From Euryarchaeota archaeon UBA259 (GTDB taxonomy: Archaea > Thermoplasmatota > Poseidoniia > Poseidoniales > Poseidoniaceae): a DNA stretch of 64,000 nt. Under the pieces are notes generated by a model. The model ran no database searches and was not told where the DNA came from. It was given only the letters and a program-made list of their open reading frames with translations. Where the stretch lies: assembly GCA_002506275.1 (NCBI GenBank), contig DAXG01000042.1:1-64000 (forward strand), in the 5' to 3' direction. The translations under genes were made by a program, and so were the position numbers. Below, in pieces: positions 1 to 10,043 of this stretch (within the stretch, counting starts at the first letter, position 1; each line of letters starts with the position of its first letter).

Positions 1-1
1 C

Positions 2-1312
2 GACGACTGGAATGCTGATGTCATGTTTGAATTGGAAACAGTTTTCGGCGCTGAAAAGGTCGATGAGCGATGGAATGCAAAGATTTCCCTTCACGTTGTC
101 AATCCGTCATCAGTGAACAAGGATTGGGCGGTAGATTATGACCAGTTTGCGGAAGGGCTTGAGAACTGGGCAAAGGTATGGGAATGCGATGGAGAAGATG
201 AGGAGACAATCGATGGCTTTGGCTGTGGAAGTGTTTTACCTCCTCGGACTCAAACAACCGTTGTTCTCAACTTGACTTGGACCGATTTAGAGCACTCACC
301 CTCACTTACCAATTTCTCCCTTCTTACATTAGCCGACGATGATTACGGCAGTCATCCTATTTCCGTACATCCTGACCTTTCCTTTTATCCTGATTCGTCA
401 TGGGAAATGGTTCTCTCCGAAGGTGAACTTAAGCGATGTATGTCCTTTATTTCGTTCTCCGAGGAACCACTCAATGTGAGCTTTCCCTATGCTGACCAAT
501 CGTTAGACATCCAATCACGTTTGCAATGGATCGAAGGTCAAAATAACCTTGAAGCCCAATACGAGTCTGCCCCTGAACAACTCTGTTTGAGAGGCTTAGA
601 CCCAGTTGTCCTTCGAACATCCGAACTCAATACAATACAATTGAACAACGAATTGTTTGATGGTGGAATGCCAGAACTGCCACTGATTGCAGTCGTACCT
701 TCTCATGGCTGGAACATCAGCAGCGATGCTGAACTTGGCTGGGGCTTTGAACTGAATTCCAGTGGTATTCTCAGTTCAATTGATGCCCCTTGCCCTTTGA
801 ATCCTGCTCTTTCGATCCCTTCAACGCCGACAGTAGGGGAATGGATTTGGGATTTGGACGTGAGGAAGATTTCGAACATCCCGGCTGTTCAAGATGAGAA
901 TCGTTCGCTTACTGTACGGATGTCAGATGGCGCAAGCATGCACGTCTGCTCTCCTCATTTATCGGTCGAGGCTAAATTCAACTTTACTGTCGAAGAAGGG
1001 CCTGAATTGATTTTCCAAAGATACAACACCTCTCACCGAATGTGGTCGAACATGTGGATGGCAGCTTACAACGGCACTCTTTTACAATCCGAAGGCGCCA
1101 ACTTTTCATTCTATAGTTCAAGCAACCAAACCATACCTGTTCAAATAAATTACCAAGGTAACGGAGAACAGTGGACGACCGTTCGTTCCGTAAGTTCGCT
1201 TTCAAACGGGTGGAACTCGTTTGAGTTTGCACCGTCTGATTCAACCCTTTCGACGCTCTGGTTTGAACATCAAGACGAATCGATTGTCATTCATTTGGCG
1301 AGTTATGTCTGA
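2..1312 (+). CDS. C-terminal part of a secreted, glycosylation-rich hypothetical protein (5' truncated)
   Basis: The frame is open from base 2 with no upstream stop, so the true start probably lies outside the window; the first ATG inside is at 23. About 436 residues are visible. I do not recognise a family. The sequence carries about ten N-x-S/T sequons, many aromatic and acidic residues and scattered cysteines, which fits an extracellular beta-rich domain protein like the other secreted proteins of this window. No transmembrane segment is visible at the C-terminus. It ends 9 bases before the ketopantoate reductase gene on the same strand, so the two may be co-transcribed. Function unknown. 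Confidence 0.6.
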   Translation, partial: DDWNADVMFELETVFGAEKVDERWNAKISLHVVNPSSVNKDWAVDYDQFAEGLENWAKVWECDGEDEETIDGFGCGSVLPPRTQTTVVLNLTWTDLEHSPSLTNFSLLTLADDDYGSHPISVHPDLSFYPDSSWEMVLSEGELKRCMSFISFSEEPLNVSFPYADQSLDIQSRLQWIEGQNNLEAQYESAPEQLCLRGLDPVVLRTSELNTIQLNNELFDGGMPELPLIAVVPSHGWNISSDAELGWGFELNSSGILSSIDAPCPLNPALSIPSTPTVGEWIWDLDVRKISNIPAVQDENRSLTVRMSDGASMHVCSPHLSVEAKFNFTVEEGPELIFQRYNTSHRMWSNMWMAAYNGTLLQSEGANFSFYSSSNQTIPVQINYQGNGEQWTTVRSVSSLSNGWNSFEFAPSDSTLSTLWFEHQDESIVIHLASYV

Positions 1313-1321
1313 GGTCTTGTC

Positions 1322-2257
1322 ATGCGAGTCGCTATTTTAGGGTCAGGTTCGCTTGGCTCCCTTTACGCAGCACTGCTCTCCCGCATTAAGAGCATCGAAC
1401 TTTTGGTTCATGGAAGGGGTTCACATGGCGCTCACATGGCGGCTGAAGGGCTTCGTCTGGTGGGTGAATCGGAAGGTTTTGTTTCGAATGGAGATGTCTT
1501 TTTTTCACTCGACGAAGTCGGACTGCCACCCGTTGCAAGAGGTACAATGGACTATGTGATCCTGACTGGAAAGGCAGATCAGACACCATTTCTAGCCTCT
1601 CTTGCCCGACAACTTCTCACGGCAGATGGTTATGCTTTGTGTTTGAGTAATGGACTTGGACACGCTGAGAAATGTCAAGATTCACTTGGTCCTCACCGTG
1701 TATTTGCAGCGACTTCCACCCACGGTGCTTGGAGGCCATCTGCAGGAACTGTCCACTGGGCTGGAAGGGGTGAAACTGTGATTGGGGCCCTTCCAGGTGG
1801 TCCAGGTCAATCCGAGGCTCAACCTCTACTGGATGTTTTCGAGCAGGCTGGCCTGTCTCCGAGGTGGTCATCGGATGGTGTTGCCTCCGTTTGGCGGAAG
1901 GTTTTACTCAATATTGCAATCAATCCAATAGCTGCGTTAGCCGGAGTCGAAAACGGAGAATTACTACGGCCAGACCTCTTCTCATCAGCCTTTTCGACCA
2001 TGCTTGAAGGTGCTTCAGTGGCCCGTCAAGAACGAGTGGTACTTCCATCAGACGCCGAATTAGAAGAGCAACTTCGCCAAGTACTTCTGGCAACTTCAAG
2101 CAACATGTGCAGTATGTTACAGGACCTGCGGAACGGTCGTAAGACAGAGATTTCTGTACTGAATCAAGCCATCGTTGAACGCGGAGAGCGAGCAGGTCTT
2201 GCAACCCCGTTGAATCAGATGTTGGTGGCTATGATTACTGCCCTTCATGCCCAATGA
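1322..2257 (+). CDS. panE: 2-dehydropantoate 2-reductase (ketopantoate reductase)
   Basis: Predicted to reduce 2-dehydropantoate to pantoate with NADPH in the cytoplasm, a step of coenzyme A synthesis. The N-terminus has the Rossmann motif GSGSLGS (residues 7-13). A TGK motif at 82-84 and SNGLG at 109-113 correspond to the cofactor and substrate loop. WRKVLLNIAINP around 191-202 holds the expected general-acid lysine (K193) and the substrate asparagines. The 311-residue length is normal for the ApbA/PanE family. The last 23 bases overlap the convergent nadB gene. Other ketopantoate reductase-like enzymes act on different 2-oxoacids, so substrate is inferred from family. Confidence 0.85.
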   Translation: MRVAILGSGSLGSLYAALLSRIKSIELLVHGRGSHGAHMAAEGLRLVGESEGFVSNGDVFFSLDEVGLPPVARGTMDYVILTGKADQTPFLASLARQLLTADGYALCLSNGLGHAEKCQDSLGPHRVFAATSTHGAWRPSAGTVHWAGRGETVIGALPGGPGQSEAQPLLDVFEQAGLSPRWSSDGVASVWRKVLLNIAINPIAALAGVENGELLRPDLFSSAFSTMLEGASVARQERVVLPSDAELEEQLRQVLLATSSNMCSMLQDLRNGRKTEISVLNQAIVERGERAGLATPLNQMLVAMITALHAQ

Positions 2258-3866
2258 GGTCTGTATTGAAATGAAGTCCTCGGTTTTCTTTTCGTCCAAG
2301 TGAATCTTCGGTTACCAATTGTCCAACGAGGATAAGGTTGCGTAATTCGACGATTTCCCGTGATGGTAATGCACTTCTCCAAATAAAATCCACTTCTTTA
2401 GAGAGTAGTTGCAATCGGCGTTTGGCCCTGTGAAGTCGGTTAAACCTCCGAACGATGCCCACTTCTCTTGACATCGTGTTTGTCAAAGCCTCTCGATCGT
2501 TTGCCACTGATACGTGTTCAGTAAGAACTTCAAGACCGTCTGCACGCCATTCTGGTAACGGCGTATCGTTACTTTCTGGCTCGGAATCAATGATGTGATT
2601 CGCCGCTCGAGCTGCGTAAACTACTGCTTCAAGAAGGCTGTTTGACGCTAACCGGTTCGCACCATGCATCCCCGTGCAAGCGACTTCGCCTATTGCATAC
2701 AAAGAGGGCAATGGGTTTCCAGTCTCTCTGCTGTGAGGGCGCCCGTATTCATCGACTGCAAGCCCTCCAACGATGTAATGTGCCGCTGGAGATACCGGTA
2801 AAGGGTCTCTTCCCAACTTCAAACCATGTCTGTTGAGTCGTTTTTGAATCGTGGGAAAATGATCCTCCAAATGCTCTTGATTCATGTGGGACGTCACCAA
2901 GTAGACATGATTTCCCCCCGTTTCTTTTAGCCGTTGGTCAATCGCTCGAGCTACAATGTCTCGTGTTGCCATGGAACCCAAAGGCGAGTGGTTGAGCGTG
3001 AAAGAGTAGGCGTGAGGCAACAGCGGCGTGTTCTCACCGTTTGTTGTTTCAACATCGGATTGCCATGACCGCAACCCTTCTTCATCCAAAATGACGCCAC
3101 CCTCGCCTCGTACGGCTTCAGTGATGAGGAAAGGTCGGTCCGATTGAACGGCTAAAGCCGTCGGATGGAATTGGATGAACGCCATGTCTTTGACCGCAGC
3201 GCCTGCTCTGTATGCCATTGCCAAACCGTCTCCTGTGGCGACCGGCGGGTTGGTCGTTTGCGACCAGAGTTGGCCCACTCCTCCGGTGGCAAGCATCAGT
3301 ATGTCGGCAGGTTCAGTGAAGACTGAGTTCCGCTCTTGGTCTAAGCACCATACGCCTGCAATCCCCTTCTCTGGATTCTGATGTTCCCTTTGAATCAAAT
3401 CCATTGCCAGGGTATTTGGTTTGAGGATGATGTTGGGATGGGAACTTGCTGCATCGTTCAATGCTCGCTCAATTTCTTTTCCGGTCGCATCTTTCGCATG
3501 GAGGATTCGGCGTTCAGAATGTCCTCCTTCCTTTGCATAGTGGAACCCCCCGTTTTCATCGGTTTCAAACCGTACTCCGATGTTGAGCAAGTCGTGGATA
3601 CGTTCACCCGATTCTTCGATGACTTTTCGAACGATGCGTTCGTTGCACAAACCGTCTCCACTGGCAAGCGTGTCATGGATGTGAGATTCTAAGCCAGCAC
3701 CATCGGTTTTGTCGAGAATGGCAGCAATTCCACCTTGGGCCCAATTGGTCGATGAATCGATGGGGCGTTGTTTGGTTATGACGGTCACTGTATGTTTGGC
3801 ATCGGCCAATCGTAAAGCCGCAAAAAGGCCAGCAATTCCGCTTCCGATGATGACTATCTTCGCCAT
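2235..3866 (-). CDS. nadB: L-aspartate oxidase
   Basis: FAD-dependent enzyme that oxidises L-aspartate to iminoaspartate, the first step of de novo NAD synthesis. The N-terminus is a dinucleotide-binding motif (IIGSGIAGLFAALRLADA). Family motifs follow: SSTNWAQGGIAA, FHPTAL, RGEGG, SPAAHYIVGG and GMHGANRLASNSLLEA. The chosen ATG at 3866 gives 543 residues, matching the usual length of about 540; an upstream in-frame ATG at 3902 would add 12 residues of unrelated sequence. No nadA or nadC lies next to it. It is divergent from the membrane protein at 3957 and converges with panE. Succinate dehydrogenase flavoproteins are the main relative, but the spacing of these motifs favours NadB. Confidence 0.92.
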   Translation of the reverse strand: MAKIVIIGSGIAGLFAALRLADAKHTVTVITKQRPIDSSTNWAQGGIAAILDKTDGAGLESHIHDTLASGDGLCNERIVRKVIEESGERIHDLLNIGVRFETDENGGFHYAKEGGHSERRILHAKDATGKEIERALNDAASSHPNIILKPNTLAMDLIQREHQNPEKGIAGVWCLDQERNSVFTEPADILMLATGGVGQLWSQTTNPPVATGDGLAMAYRAGAAVKDMAFIQFHPTALAVQSDRPFLITEAVRGEGGVILDEEGLRSWQSDVETTNGENTPLLPHAYSFTLNHSPLGSMATRDIVARAIDQRLKETGGNHVYLVTSHMNQEHLEDHFPTIQKRLNRHGLKLGRDPLPVSPAAHYIVGGLAVDEYGRPHSRETGNPLPSLYAIGEVACTGMHGANRLASNSLLEAVVYAARAANHIIDSEPESNDTPLPEWRADGLEVLTEHVSVANDREALTNTMSREVGIVRRFNRLHRAKRRLQLLSKEVDFIWRSALPSREIVELRNLILVGQLVTEDSLGRKENRGLHFNTDLIGHEGQ

Positions 3867-3956
3867 AGTGGGCCCTCCGTGGTGTGGGGTACATGCTGCC
3901 ACATTTCACCCCATCGGCAGCGAAACGGCTATGTTCGGTCCTGTTCTACAGGTGCT

Positions 3957-4736
3957 ATGGCGAGCATCCGTGACATCATCGGTATCCTCTTTGGGACTTC
4001 GCTGGTTGGTTTTTCGATAGGGAATGCTGGAATGGGTAAAATGGCACCTTATTTCATCGAAGGTGCCCCCGATTCGAAAATGGTCATTACCCGAATGTTT
4101 GAGCCGCATTGTGCAATTCCTACGATTGAGGCGGAAATTGCGAACGGTGATGAATCGTATTGTCTTCAGGCTACGGGGATGTGGGATGGCATCGATATTC
4201 TGTTTCTTTGTCTTGGCTTATTTGTCTTGCTTTATGGCCGTGTGGGGTTCACTCGTGTTGGCCGCAGAAGCCAGCGCAGTTATCATGTTTTATTCGCTTC
4301 GGGTGCAGTGCTTTTCAGCATCGCCATTCTCGACCGTCTCAACTTTCTCCCTACTGCCGCTAGTTCCACCGGAATGGCCGAGTTATTTCCATTCGCCGTT
4401 TCGCCTTTCATTGTCCAATGCATCATCGCCGTTATTGGGGCTTTCCTGATGGCAGGTCCAAAATACTGGGAAGCAGAGGGGATTGAACAGGCTCGTGAAC
4501 GTTTGAGCAAGAGAAGGAACGTTGCAGACACTTTCCGGGGTACTTTTGGTTCAGTCAAAATGTCGCTTGGCTCTCGTAGCGGGACCACTCAAAGAATCGC
4601 TCGTTCCAATTTACTGAAGAAAGATTCACAGCTTCACATGCGCCGTACAACTTCAAAAAGTATCAAAGTCCTTGCAACCTGTCCATATTGCAAGGGTGGC
4701 GGCTGCAGTGAGTGCGGCCAAACCGGAACACTGTGA
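3957..4736 (+). CDS. Four-helix membrane protein with C-terminal Cys-rich knuckle
   Basis: I do not recognise a family. The protein (259 residues from ATG 3957) has four predicted membrane segments, near residues 4-22, 77-97, 108-130 and 148-172. A basic cytoplasmic tail of about 80 residues ends with CPYCKGGGCSECGQTG, which resembles one zinc-binding repeat of DnaJ (CxxCxGxG type). Such a knuckle at the very end may bind zinc and contact a partner. A longer frame starts at 3879, but its first 26 residues overlap the nadB promoter region and look non-coding. The gene is followed at once by a hairpin and T-run terminator. Confidence 0.75.
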   Translation: MASIRDIIGILFGTSLVGFSIGNAGMGKMAPYFIEGAPDSKMVITRMFEPHCAIPTIEAEIANGDESYCLQATGMWDGIDILFLCLGLFVLLYGRVGFTRVGRRSQRSYHVLFASGAVLFSIAILDRLNFLPTAASSTGMAELFPFAVSPFIVQCIIAVIGAFLMAGPKYWEAEGIEQARERLSKRRNVADTFRGTFGSVKMSLGSRSGTTQRIARSNLLKKDSQLHMRRTTSKSIKVLATCPYCKGGGCSECGQTGTL

Positions 4737-4756
4737 TTCTTTTTATCACATTTTTT
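4732..4756 (+). terminator. Hairpin plus T-run after the membrane protein gene
   Basis: TGTGAT (4732-4737) and ATCACA (4745-4750) form a perfect 6-bp stem around a T-rich loop, followed directly by six T residues (4751-4756). The stem overlaps the TGA stop codon of the upstream gene. Archaeal termination normally needs only the T-run; the hairpin is an additional feature. Confidence 0.6.
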
Positions 4757-4902
4757 GATGCTCCAAACGACCTCTTCGGCTGTTCAACAACCGTGGTCAA
4801 AAGCGCGTGACTGACCCTTCATCACTCGGATTGTTTAAGACCTGTGGGGAATGGGTGTCGCGGATAAGGTCGAGGGAACATACTTCGATTGGAGGGATAG
4901 GG

Positions 4903-7900
4903 ATGTATCTTCAAGCACTGGAAATTTCAAACTTCAAATCGTTCAAAGGTGAAATTACCGTCCCACTTGATCGAGGATTTACAGCAATCACCGGGCCGAA
5001 CGGTTCAGGTAAATCGAATTGTGGCGATGCCATTCAATTCGTTCTTGGTCCGAGGAGCAATAAGGTGATTCGAGCTCAAAATGCAAAGGATCTTATTTTC
5101 AACGGCGGTAAGAACTCCAAACCTGCTCGTTCGTGCGAAGTCACACTCGTATTTGCGAACCCAATGCTCACCAATGGACGCCGCAGACTCCCTCTTGAAC
5201 AAGACGAGGTTCGAATGACCCGTGCCGTGCGCCTGACCAAGGCGAACAACATTGTAACAAACTACTTACTTGATGGAGAGGAAAGCAGCCAAAAGACATT
5301 CCATAGATTGCTAGGTGCTGCAAACGCACGTCCGGACGGCTACAATATTGTCTTGCAAGGCGACGTTACTAAACTCGCTAAGATGACTGCAAAAGAGCGC
5401 CGTAAGGTCCTGGATGGCGTCGCTGGTGTCACTTCATACGACGATGAGATACGAAAGGCAGAGCGACAAAAGGAAATGGTCGAGGGCTATATCGAACGGA
5501 TTGGGCTGCTTGAGGAGGAACAAAAAGTCCGACTCCGAGATTTGACCAAGGAGAAGAACCTCGCACTCAAGGTCCAAGACCTAGTCAAGGAACTCCAAAC
5601 AGCCCGCATCGTATCTGCCCAATCCAAGTTGGCCAGTCAGATTTCTGAGCGTACCTACATGGTTGAGGAGCGTTCTCGAATTGAGTCCGAAGCCGCGCAG
5701 ATGGAGGCGGACGTGAAGCAAGGTGCCCAAGTTTTACTCGGGCTGGAAGACCAAATAGGGGTATTGCAGAAGCAAATTGAGGACCTCATGGGAGGAGATT
5801 CGAACGGTTTGCTTGCCGCTATCAACCAACTTCAGATTCGGATTGCTACCAGCGGAGACCGAATCGATGAGGCTGAAGAAAAAGACATCGAGGACAAAGC
5901 AGAATTGGTTGAATTAGCAGAATCACTGCAAAAAGCAATTGATTCACTGGATGAATTTAAGCTTGGGCTGGCGAATGCGCGAATCGATTTGGAAGAATCT
6001 GAGAAAGCACTTGTAGAAGCTAAGAAAGAAGAATCTGAGGTGCAAGGGTTGCTTGAATCATCCGGTACGGCAAACGCTGAACTGTCCCGTGCTCTCTCGA
6101 AGGCGATTGAAGGCACTGAAACAGCTTCTGCTGCCCTCAACACCGCTCAAGAGGAAGTAAACCGAGTCGCAACGCAAGCAGAGATGTTGGACGAACAAAT
6201 CTCAACCGCTCAAGAAGCCGCAGAGACTGCTCGTCTTGCTTTAGGTGAATCACAACTTACGGGTGAAGAACTCGGTGCTGACGCGCCAGACCAGAATCGA
6301 AAACAACTCGCAGAAGAATTGTTTACAGCCCAACGTTCTGAAGCGAAACTGGTTGAAGAATCACAATCTATTGAAAATCGACTCCGAGATACAGAACGCC
6401 GACTCAATACTGCCAGGAACGAATTGGAAAACAAGAGTGGAGCCAAAGGAATGGCTGGTGGTGCTGCTGCTATTATTGCCGCACGAGACCGTGGAGAATT
6501 ACGCGGCGTGATCGGTACGGTAGCGGAACTGTGTCAACCAAGAGACCCCACACATACCGACGCCCTTGCTACGGCCGTCGGTGGTGGAATGACGTCCGTG
6601 GTTGTTGACAGCGATGAAGATGCAGCACGTGCCATCCAATGGTTGTCACAAAACAAGGCAGGCCGTGCCACCTTCTTGCCGTTAAACAAACTCACCCAAT
6701 CACGTGCTGCGGGTAAGGCGCTGATGGTTTCCCGCAAGCCTGGCGTCGTAGGATTTGCCAGCGAGTTGTTGGACTATGACCCACGAATCGATGTTGCTGT
6801 ACGCTTCGTACTTCGTAATACGTTGATTGTCGATAGCATGTCAACTGCCCGTGCCAACATGGGTGGTGTCCGCTTAGTCACTCTTCGTGGCGATGTGACC
6901 GAAGCCGGCGGTGCAATGGTTGGCGGTTCGAAGAGAAGGTCGATGGTGGCTTTCGGCGGAAACATTCAGGGCGCCAGTGAAGTTGAGGCGCTTTCCTCTG
7001 ACGTGGAACGGTTTCGTCTCATGGCAGACACCGTGAACGCCGCACTTGCTGACGCTCGTCGTACACAATCGGAACTTCGAAGCAAAATCAATGCTCTTAC
7101 CGATGGCGAGCATGCTGTTCGCTTCCAAGAATGGCGAGCAGAACATAAGCAAGTGAAAGCCAATCACGTTTCTGCCTTGGGCAATGTGGCAACTCTTGAG
7201 AAGCGACTTGGGGAACTGCGCCTTGAAGGCTCAAGTAAACTGCGTGAACTCGATGCTGCACAACAACATCTTGCTTCGATGGACGAAGTTCGTACGGAGG
7301 CTCAAAACCAACTGGAAGAAGCAAGCCCAGTTCATCTCAAAGACCGTTTGCATGCAGCAAAGGTAAAGCGCATTGAGGCGGAAAGCACGAAGGCTCAAGC
7401 CCAAATCTCACTGAATGGCGATGCGAACCACCAATCATTATTGGAAAATCGAGTTGATGAAATCAACAAGCGAATTCACTCACTCAACGAGAATGCAATA
7501 ACTCGCAGTGAACGAATCGATACCCTGCAAGCAGGCGTCGCATCTAACTCTATAGAACTTAGGGCGAAAGAAGAGGAGCGCTCGCAGTATCTTGAAGAAA
7601 ATCAAGGGCTTGAAGACGAACGGTTGGAACTCATCGAAGAGCGTACCAGTCTTCAAGTCAAACTCCAACAAAAGGCCCTTGACGCACGCTCCCGGCGTGG
7701 AATGGTTGAGGAAATGGGGCGGGCACTCAACCTCAAAGACGAGTCGATTCGAGAAACTCAACTCGAAATGTCCCAGAACAACATCGAGCCTGCTGAAGAA
7801 GGCGTATCTTTGCCAAGCGTAGGTGATGCAGAACGAAATGAACGCACGCTTCAACGCCGACTCGATTCCCATGGACCTGTGAACATGCTCGCAATTGAGC

Positions 7901-8808
7901 AGTTCGATGCTTGCGAGGCAAGATTGGCTGAAATGAAAGGCGACTTCAAGGTCTTGCAACATCGCCGCAAGCACCTCATTGACGTCACTGGAAAACTCGA
8001 AGAACAACGCAAGGAACGTCTGGTCAAGGTTTTGGAAAAGGTCAACGAGAACTTCAAGGTCGCTTACAAATCCTTGAGCGACGGAGGACGTGGAGAATTA
8101 TTCCTCGAAAACGAGGATGAACCGTTCAAAGGTGGGCTCGAATTGTGGGCTCAGCCTCGTGGAAAGTCAGCCAAGGTCACGCGACATCAGTTGTCCGGCG
8201 GAGAGCAATCCATGGCAGCATTGGCGCTTATTTTTGCTATTCAAGATTACGACCCAAGTCCGTTCTATTACTTCGACGAGGTGGATCAGAACCTCGATGG
8301 ATACAACGCAGAGCGTATTGCGTTGATGTGTCGAGAACGCAGTAAACGGGCACAATTCATTATGGTCACATTGCGTAAAGTTTCGCTCCGGCTTGCAGAC
8401 CACCATATTGGCATCACGCACGGCGGAGATGGTTGCAGCCGTCGCATCGTTGACTTTGACCGTGAAAAGGCGATTGCTCTTGGTGAAAAAGCCCTTGCTG
8501 AGGCAGAAAAAGACAACGACAAAAACCATTCGCGTATTGAAGAAGCATCTTCTGCATCTCATGAAATGCCAATTGTTCCTGAGCCTTTAGCAACACCCAC
8601 GAGCCTTGGTGGACTGCTCAACCACATGCCCGATGTCCAACCTGAGGCAGTTGCTACCTCCGGACTTGAAGCACTCACAGAACGGACTGTGGAGATGACC
8701 GAAGATATCGAAGAATATGCAGAAGTCGCTCATGCAGTAAAAGCTGCTGAAGCATCAGAACATCAGGAAACTGTCGAACCGGCTGACATTGAAGAAGAAA
8801 CAGTTTGA
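4903..8808 (+). CDS. smc: Chromosome segregation ATPase SMC
   Basis: SMC is the coiled-coil ATPase of the prokaryotic condensin complex that extrudes and organises DNA loops. Walker A GPNGSGKS is at residues 31-38. Two long coiled-coil arms flank a hinge near residues 525-690 (GELRGVIGTVAEL to the GGAMVGGSKRR region). The ABC signature LSGGEQS lies near 1097 and Walker B YYFDEVDQNLDG near 1122-1133. ATG 4903 is chosen because GGAGGG precedes it and MYLQALEISNFKSF is the standard SMC opening; the longer frame from 4807 adds 32 unrelated residues. The protein has 1301 residues, longer than the usual 1150-1200, with an acidic tail of about 115 residues after the head. It is first in an operon with scpA and scpB. 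Confidence 0.97.
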   Translation: MYLQALEISNFKSFKGEITVPLDRGFTAITGPNGSGKSNCGDAIQFVLGPRSNKVIRAQNAKDLIFNGGKNSKPARSCEVTLVFANPMLTNGRRRLPLEQDEVRMTRAVRLTKANNIVTNYLLDGEESSQKTFHRLLGAANARPDGYNIVLQGDVTKLAKMTAKERRKVLDGVAGVTSYDDEIRKAERQKEMVEGYIERIGLLEEEQKVRLRDLTKEKNLALKVQDLVKELQTARIVSAQSKLASQISERTYMVEERSRIESEAAQMEADVKQGAQVLLGLEDQIGVLQKQIEDLMGGDSNGLLAAINQLQIRIATSGDRIDEAEEKDIEDKAELVELAESLQKAIDSLDEFKLGLANARIDLEESEKALVEAKKEESEVQGLLESSGTANAELSRALSKAIEGTETASAALNTAQEEVNRVATQAEMLDEQISTAQEAAETARLALGESQLTGEELGADAPDQNRKQLAEELFTAQRSEAKLVEESQSIENRLRDTERRLNTARNELENKSGAKGMAGGAAAIIAARDRGELRGVIGTVAELCQPRDPTHTDALATAVGGGMTSVVVDSDEDAARAIQWLSQNKAGRATFLPLNKLTQSRAAGKALMVSRKPGVVGFASELLDYDPRIDVAVRFVLRNTLIVDSMSTARANMGGVRLVTLRGDVTEAGGAMVGGSKRRSMVAFGGNIQGASEVEALSSDVERFRLMADTVNAALADARRTQSELRSKINALTDGEHAVRFQEWRAEHKQVKANHVSALGNVATLEKRLGELRLEGSSKLRELDAAQQHLASMDEVRTEAQNQLEEASPVHLKDRLHAAKVKRIEAESTKAQAQISLNGDANHQSLLENRVDEINKRIHSLNENAITRSERIDTLQAGVASNSIELRAKEEERSQYLEENQGLEDERLELIEERTSLQVKLQQKALDARSRRGMVEEMGRALNLKDESIRETQLEMSQNNIEPAEEGVSLPSVGDAERNERTLQRRLDSHGPVNMLAIEQFDACEARLAEMKGDFKVLQHRRKHLIDVTGKLEEQRKERLVKVLEKVNENFKVAYKSLSDGGRGELFLENEDEPFKGGLELWAQPRGKSAKVTRHQLSGGEQSMAALALIFAIQDYDPSPFYYFDEVDQNLDGYNAERIALMCRERSKRAQFIMVTLRKVSLRLADHHIGITHGGDGCSRRIVDFDREKAIALGEKALAEAEKDNDKNHSRIEEASSASHEMPIVPEPLATPTSLGGLLNHMPDVQPEAVATSGLEALTERTVEMTEDIEEYAEVAHAVKAAEASEHQETVEPADIEEETV

Positions 8809-8817
8809 GGTGAGCGA

Positions 8818-10032
8818 ATGAGTGAGCAACAATCTGGATTGGACAAATGGTTCCTGCGTCAGGATGTTATTGACCAATTGCTCGCATCAGGTGAGGAATC
8901 ACAAGAAGCAGCTCTTTTCGGAGACAAAATTATGGCGATTGCTGAGCGTGAAGAGGCAGAGCACCAAACGCTTGTTGATCCGTTTGACCGCTCCGTCGCT
9001 CTCGTACTTTCCCTGGTTCGGGATGAAGGGCTCGATGCTTGGAACATTGACTTGTCGAGTTTCCTCAAAGTGTTCACAACCCGTGTCAAGTCAGACGCCG
9101 CAACGCTTGACCTTCCAGCTTGTGGGCGCCTGATACGCATGTCTTGGGAAGTTCTTCATCATCAAGCTGAAGATTTGTTTGAGCGAGTCCAATACAACGA
9201 TACTGAAGACGACTGGGATGACGGGCTGGGCTTTGGATGGGAAGCGGATTACAACGACGAGGATTTCTTCTTCACCAATTCAGTCCTTCAAGGCACTGCG
9301 GATGAATTCCTTCCTGATTTATTGGAAAACCGGGTTCGACGTGATGAAGGCCGACCAGTTACTCTTGTCGAATTACTTTCAGCGTTCAAAGATGCCTCAG
9401 ACGATGCAGAATCACTTCGTTTGCGAGAGGAAAACAGACTTGCCCATGAAGCAGAATTGAAAGAATACCTCTCAGATGTTGGAGGACGTATGCACAACGA
9501 AGACCTCGAGGGTGATATCAAACGCTGCTGGCAAGCACTGAGGACGTCTTGCGTAGCATCTGATTCGACCAAGGTCCCGGTACTTGTGGTGATGGAATCG
9601 CTGAAGCCGATTTTAGAACAAACGTTCGGTTCTGTTCCAGAAGGCTACGATGATGAGGCCAAAGTTGCTTCATTTATCGCAGGTCTTTTCCTCACGCATC
9701 GCGGTTTTGCTTCGATTACCCAGGACAGCGTTCCTGATGGCGTCATCTACTTGGAAGATGCATGGCCTCAAATCGAGACTTTTGAGGAAATCAGTCAATT
9801 GATTGAAGACCAACAAAACGCTGAAAACCAACGTATTCAGGAGCAAGACACCGGTTCAGTTCGCCATGCCAAGTTACGGGCAGAAAAAGCACGTTTGGCT
9901 GAAGAAGAATCCGTTCGTAGGCAAGAACGAGCACTGGCTAAGCAGCAAAAAGAACAAACAGCCGTTGAGATAAATGAACCGACTGGAGTTGAAGAACAGT
10001 CGTACGATGACCATGAATGGTTGGTTGAATGA
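8818..10032 (+). CDS. scpA: Segregation and condensation protein A (kleisin)
   Basis: ScpA is the kleisin that bridges the two SMC heads and binds ScpB. The start is preceded by GAGGTGAG, nine bases after the smc stop. The N-terminal kleisin signature DPFDRSVALVLSLVRDEGLDAWNIDL (about residues 59-84) is clear. A helical middle follows with an acidic stretch, and a C-terminal winged-helix region around 265-330 (VLVVMESLKPILEQTFG). The tail from about 340 is a charged, likely coiled-coil segment that is unusual in bacterial ScpA. At 404 residues it is longer than the typical 230-280. It is the second gene of the operon. Confidence 0.9.
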   Translation: MSEQQSGLDKWFLRQDVIDQLLASGEESQEAALFGDKIMAIAEREEAEHQTLVDPFDRSVALVLSLVRDEGLDAWNIDLSSFLKVFTTRVKSDAATLDLPACGRLIRMSWEVLHHQAEDLFERVQYNDTEDDWDDGLGFGWEADYNDEDFFFTNSVLQGTADEFLPDLLENRVRRDEGRPVTLVELLSAFKDASDDAESLRLREENRLAHEAELKEYLSDVGGRMHNEDLEGDIKRCWQALRTSCVASDSTKVPVLVVMESLKPILEQTFGSVPEGYDDEAKVASFIAGLFLTHRGFASITQDSVPDGVIYLEDAWPQIETFEEISQLIEDQQNAENQRIQEQDTGSVRHAKLRAEKARLAEEESVRRQERALAKQQKEQTAVEINEPTGVEEQSYDDHEWLVE

Positions 10033-10043
10033 AGGTGAAGGAA

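Noticed and set aside
4024-4449. Rightward frame of 141 codons within the four-helix membrane protein
   Set aside because: Shifted-frame shadow; the frame ending at 4736 has clear membrane segments and the Cys motif.
7480-8007. Leftward open frame of 175 codons inside smc
   Set aside because: It is antisense to the conserved SMC coiled coil, with a hydrophobic, Phe/Leu-rich composition typical of reverse-strand reading of coiled-coil genes and no family resemblance.
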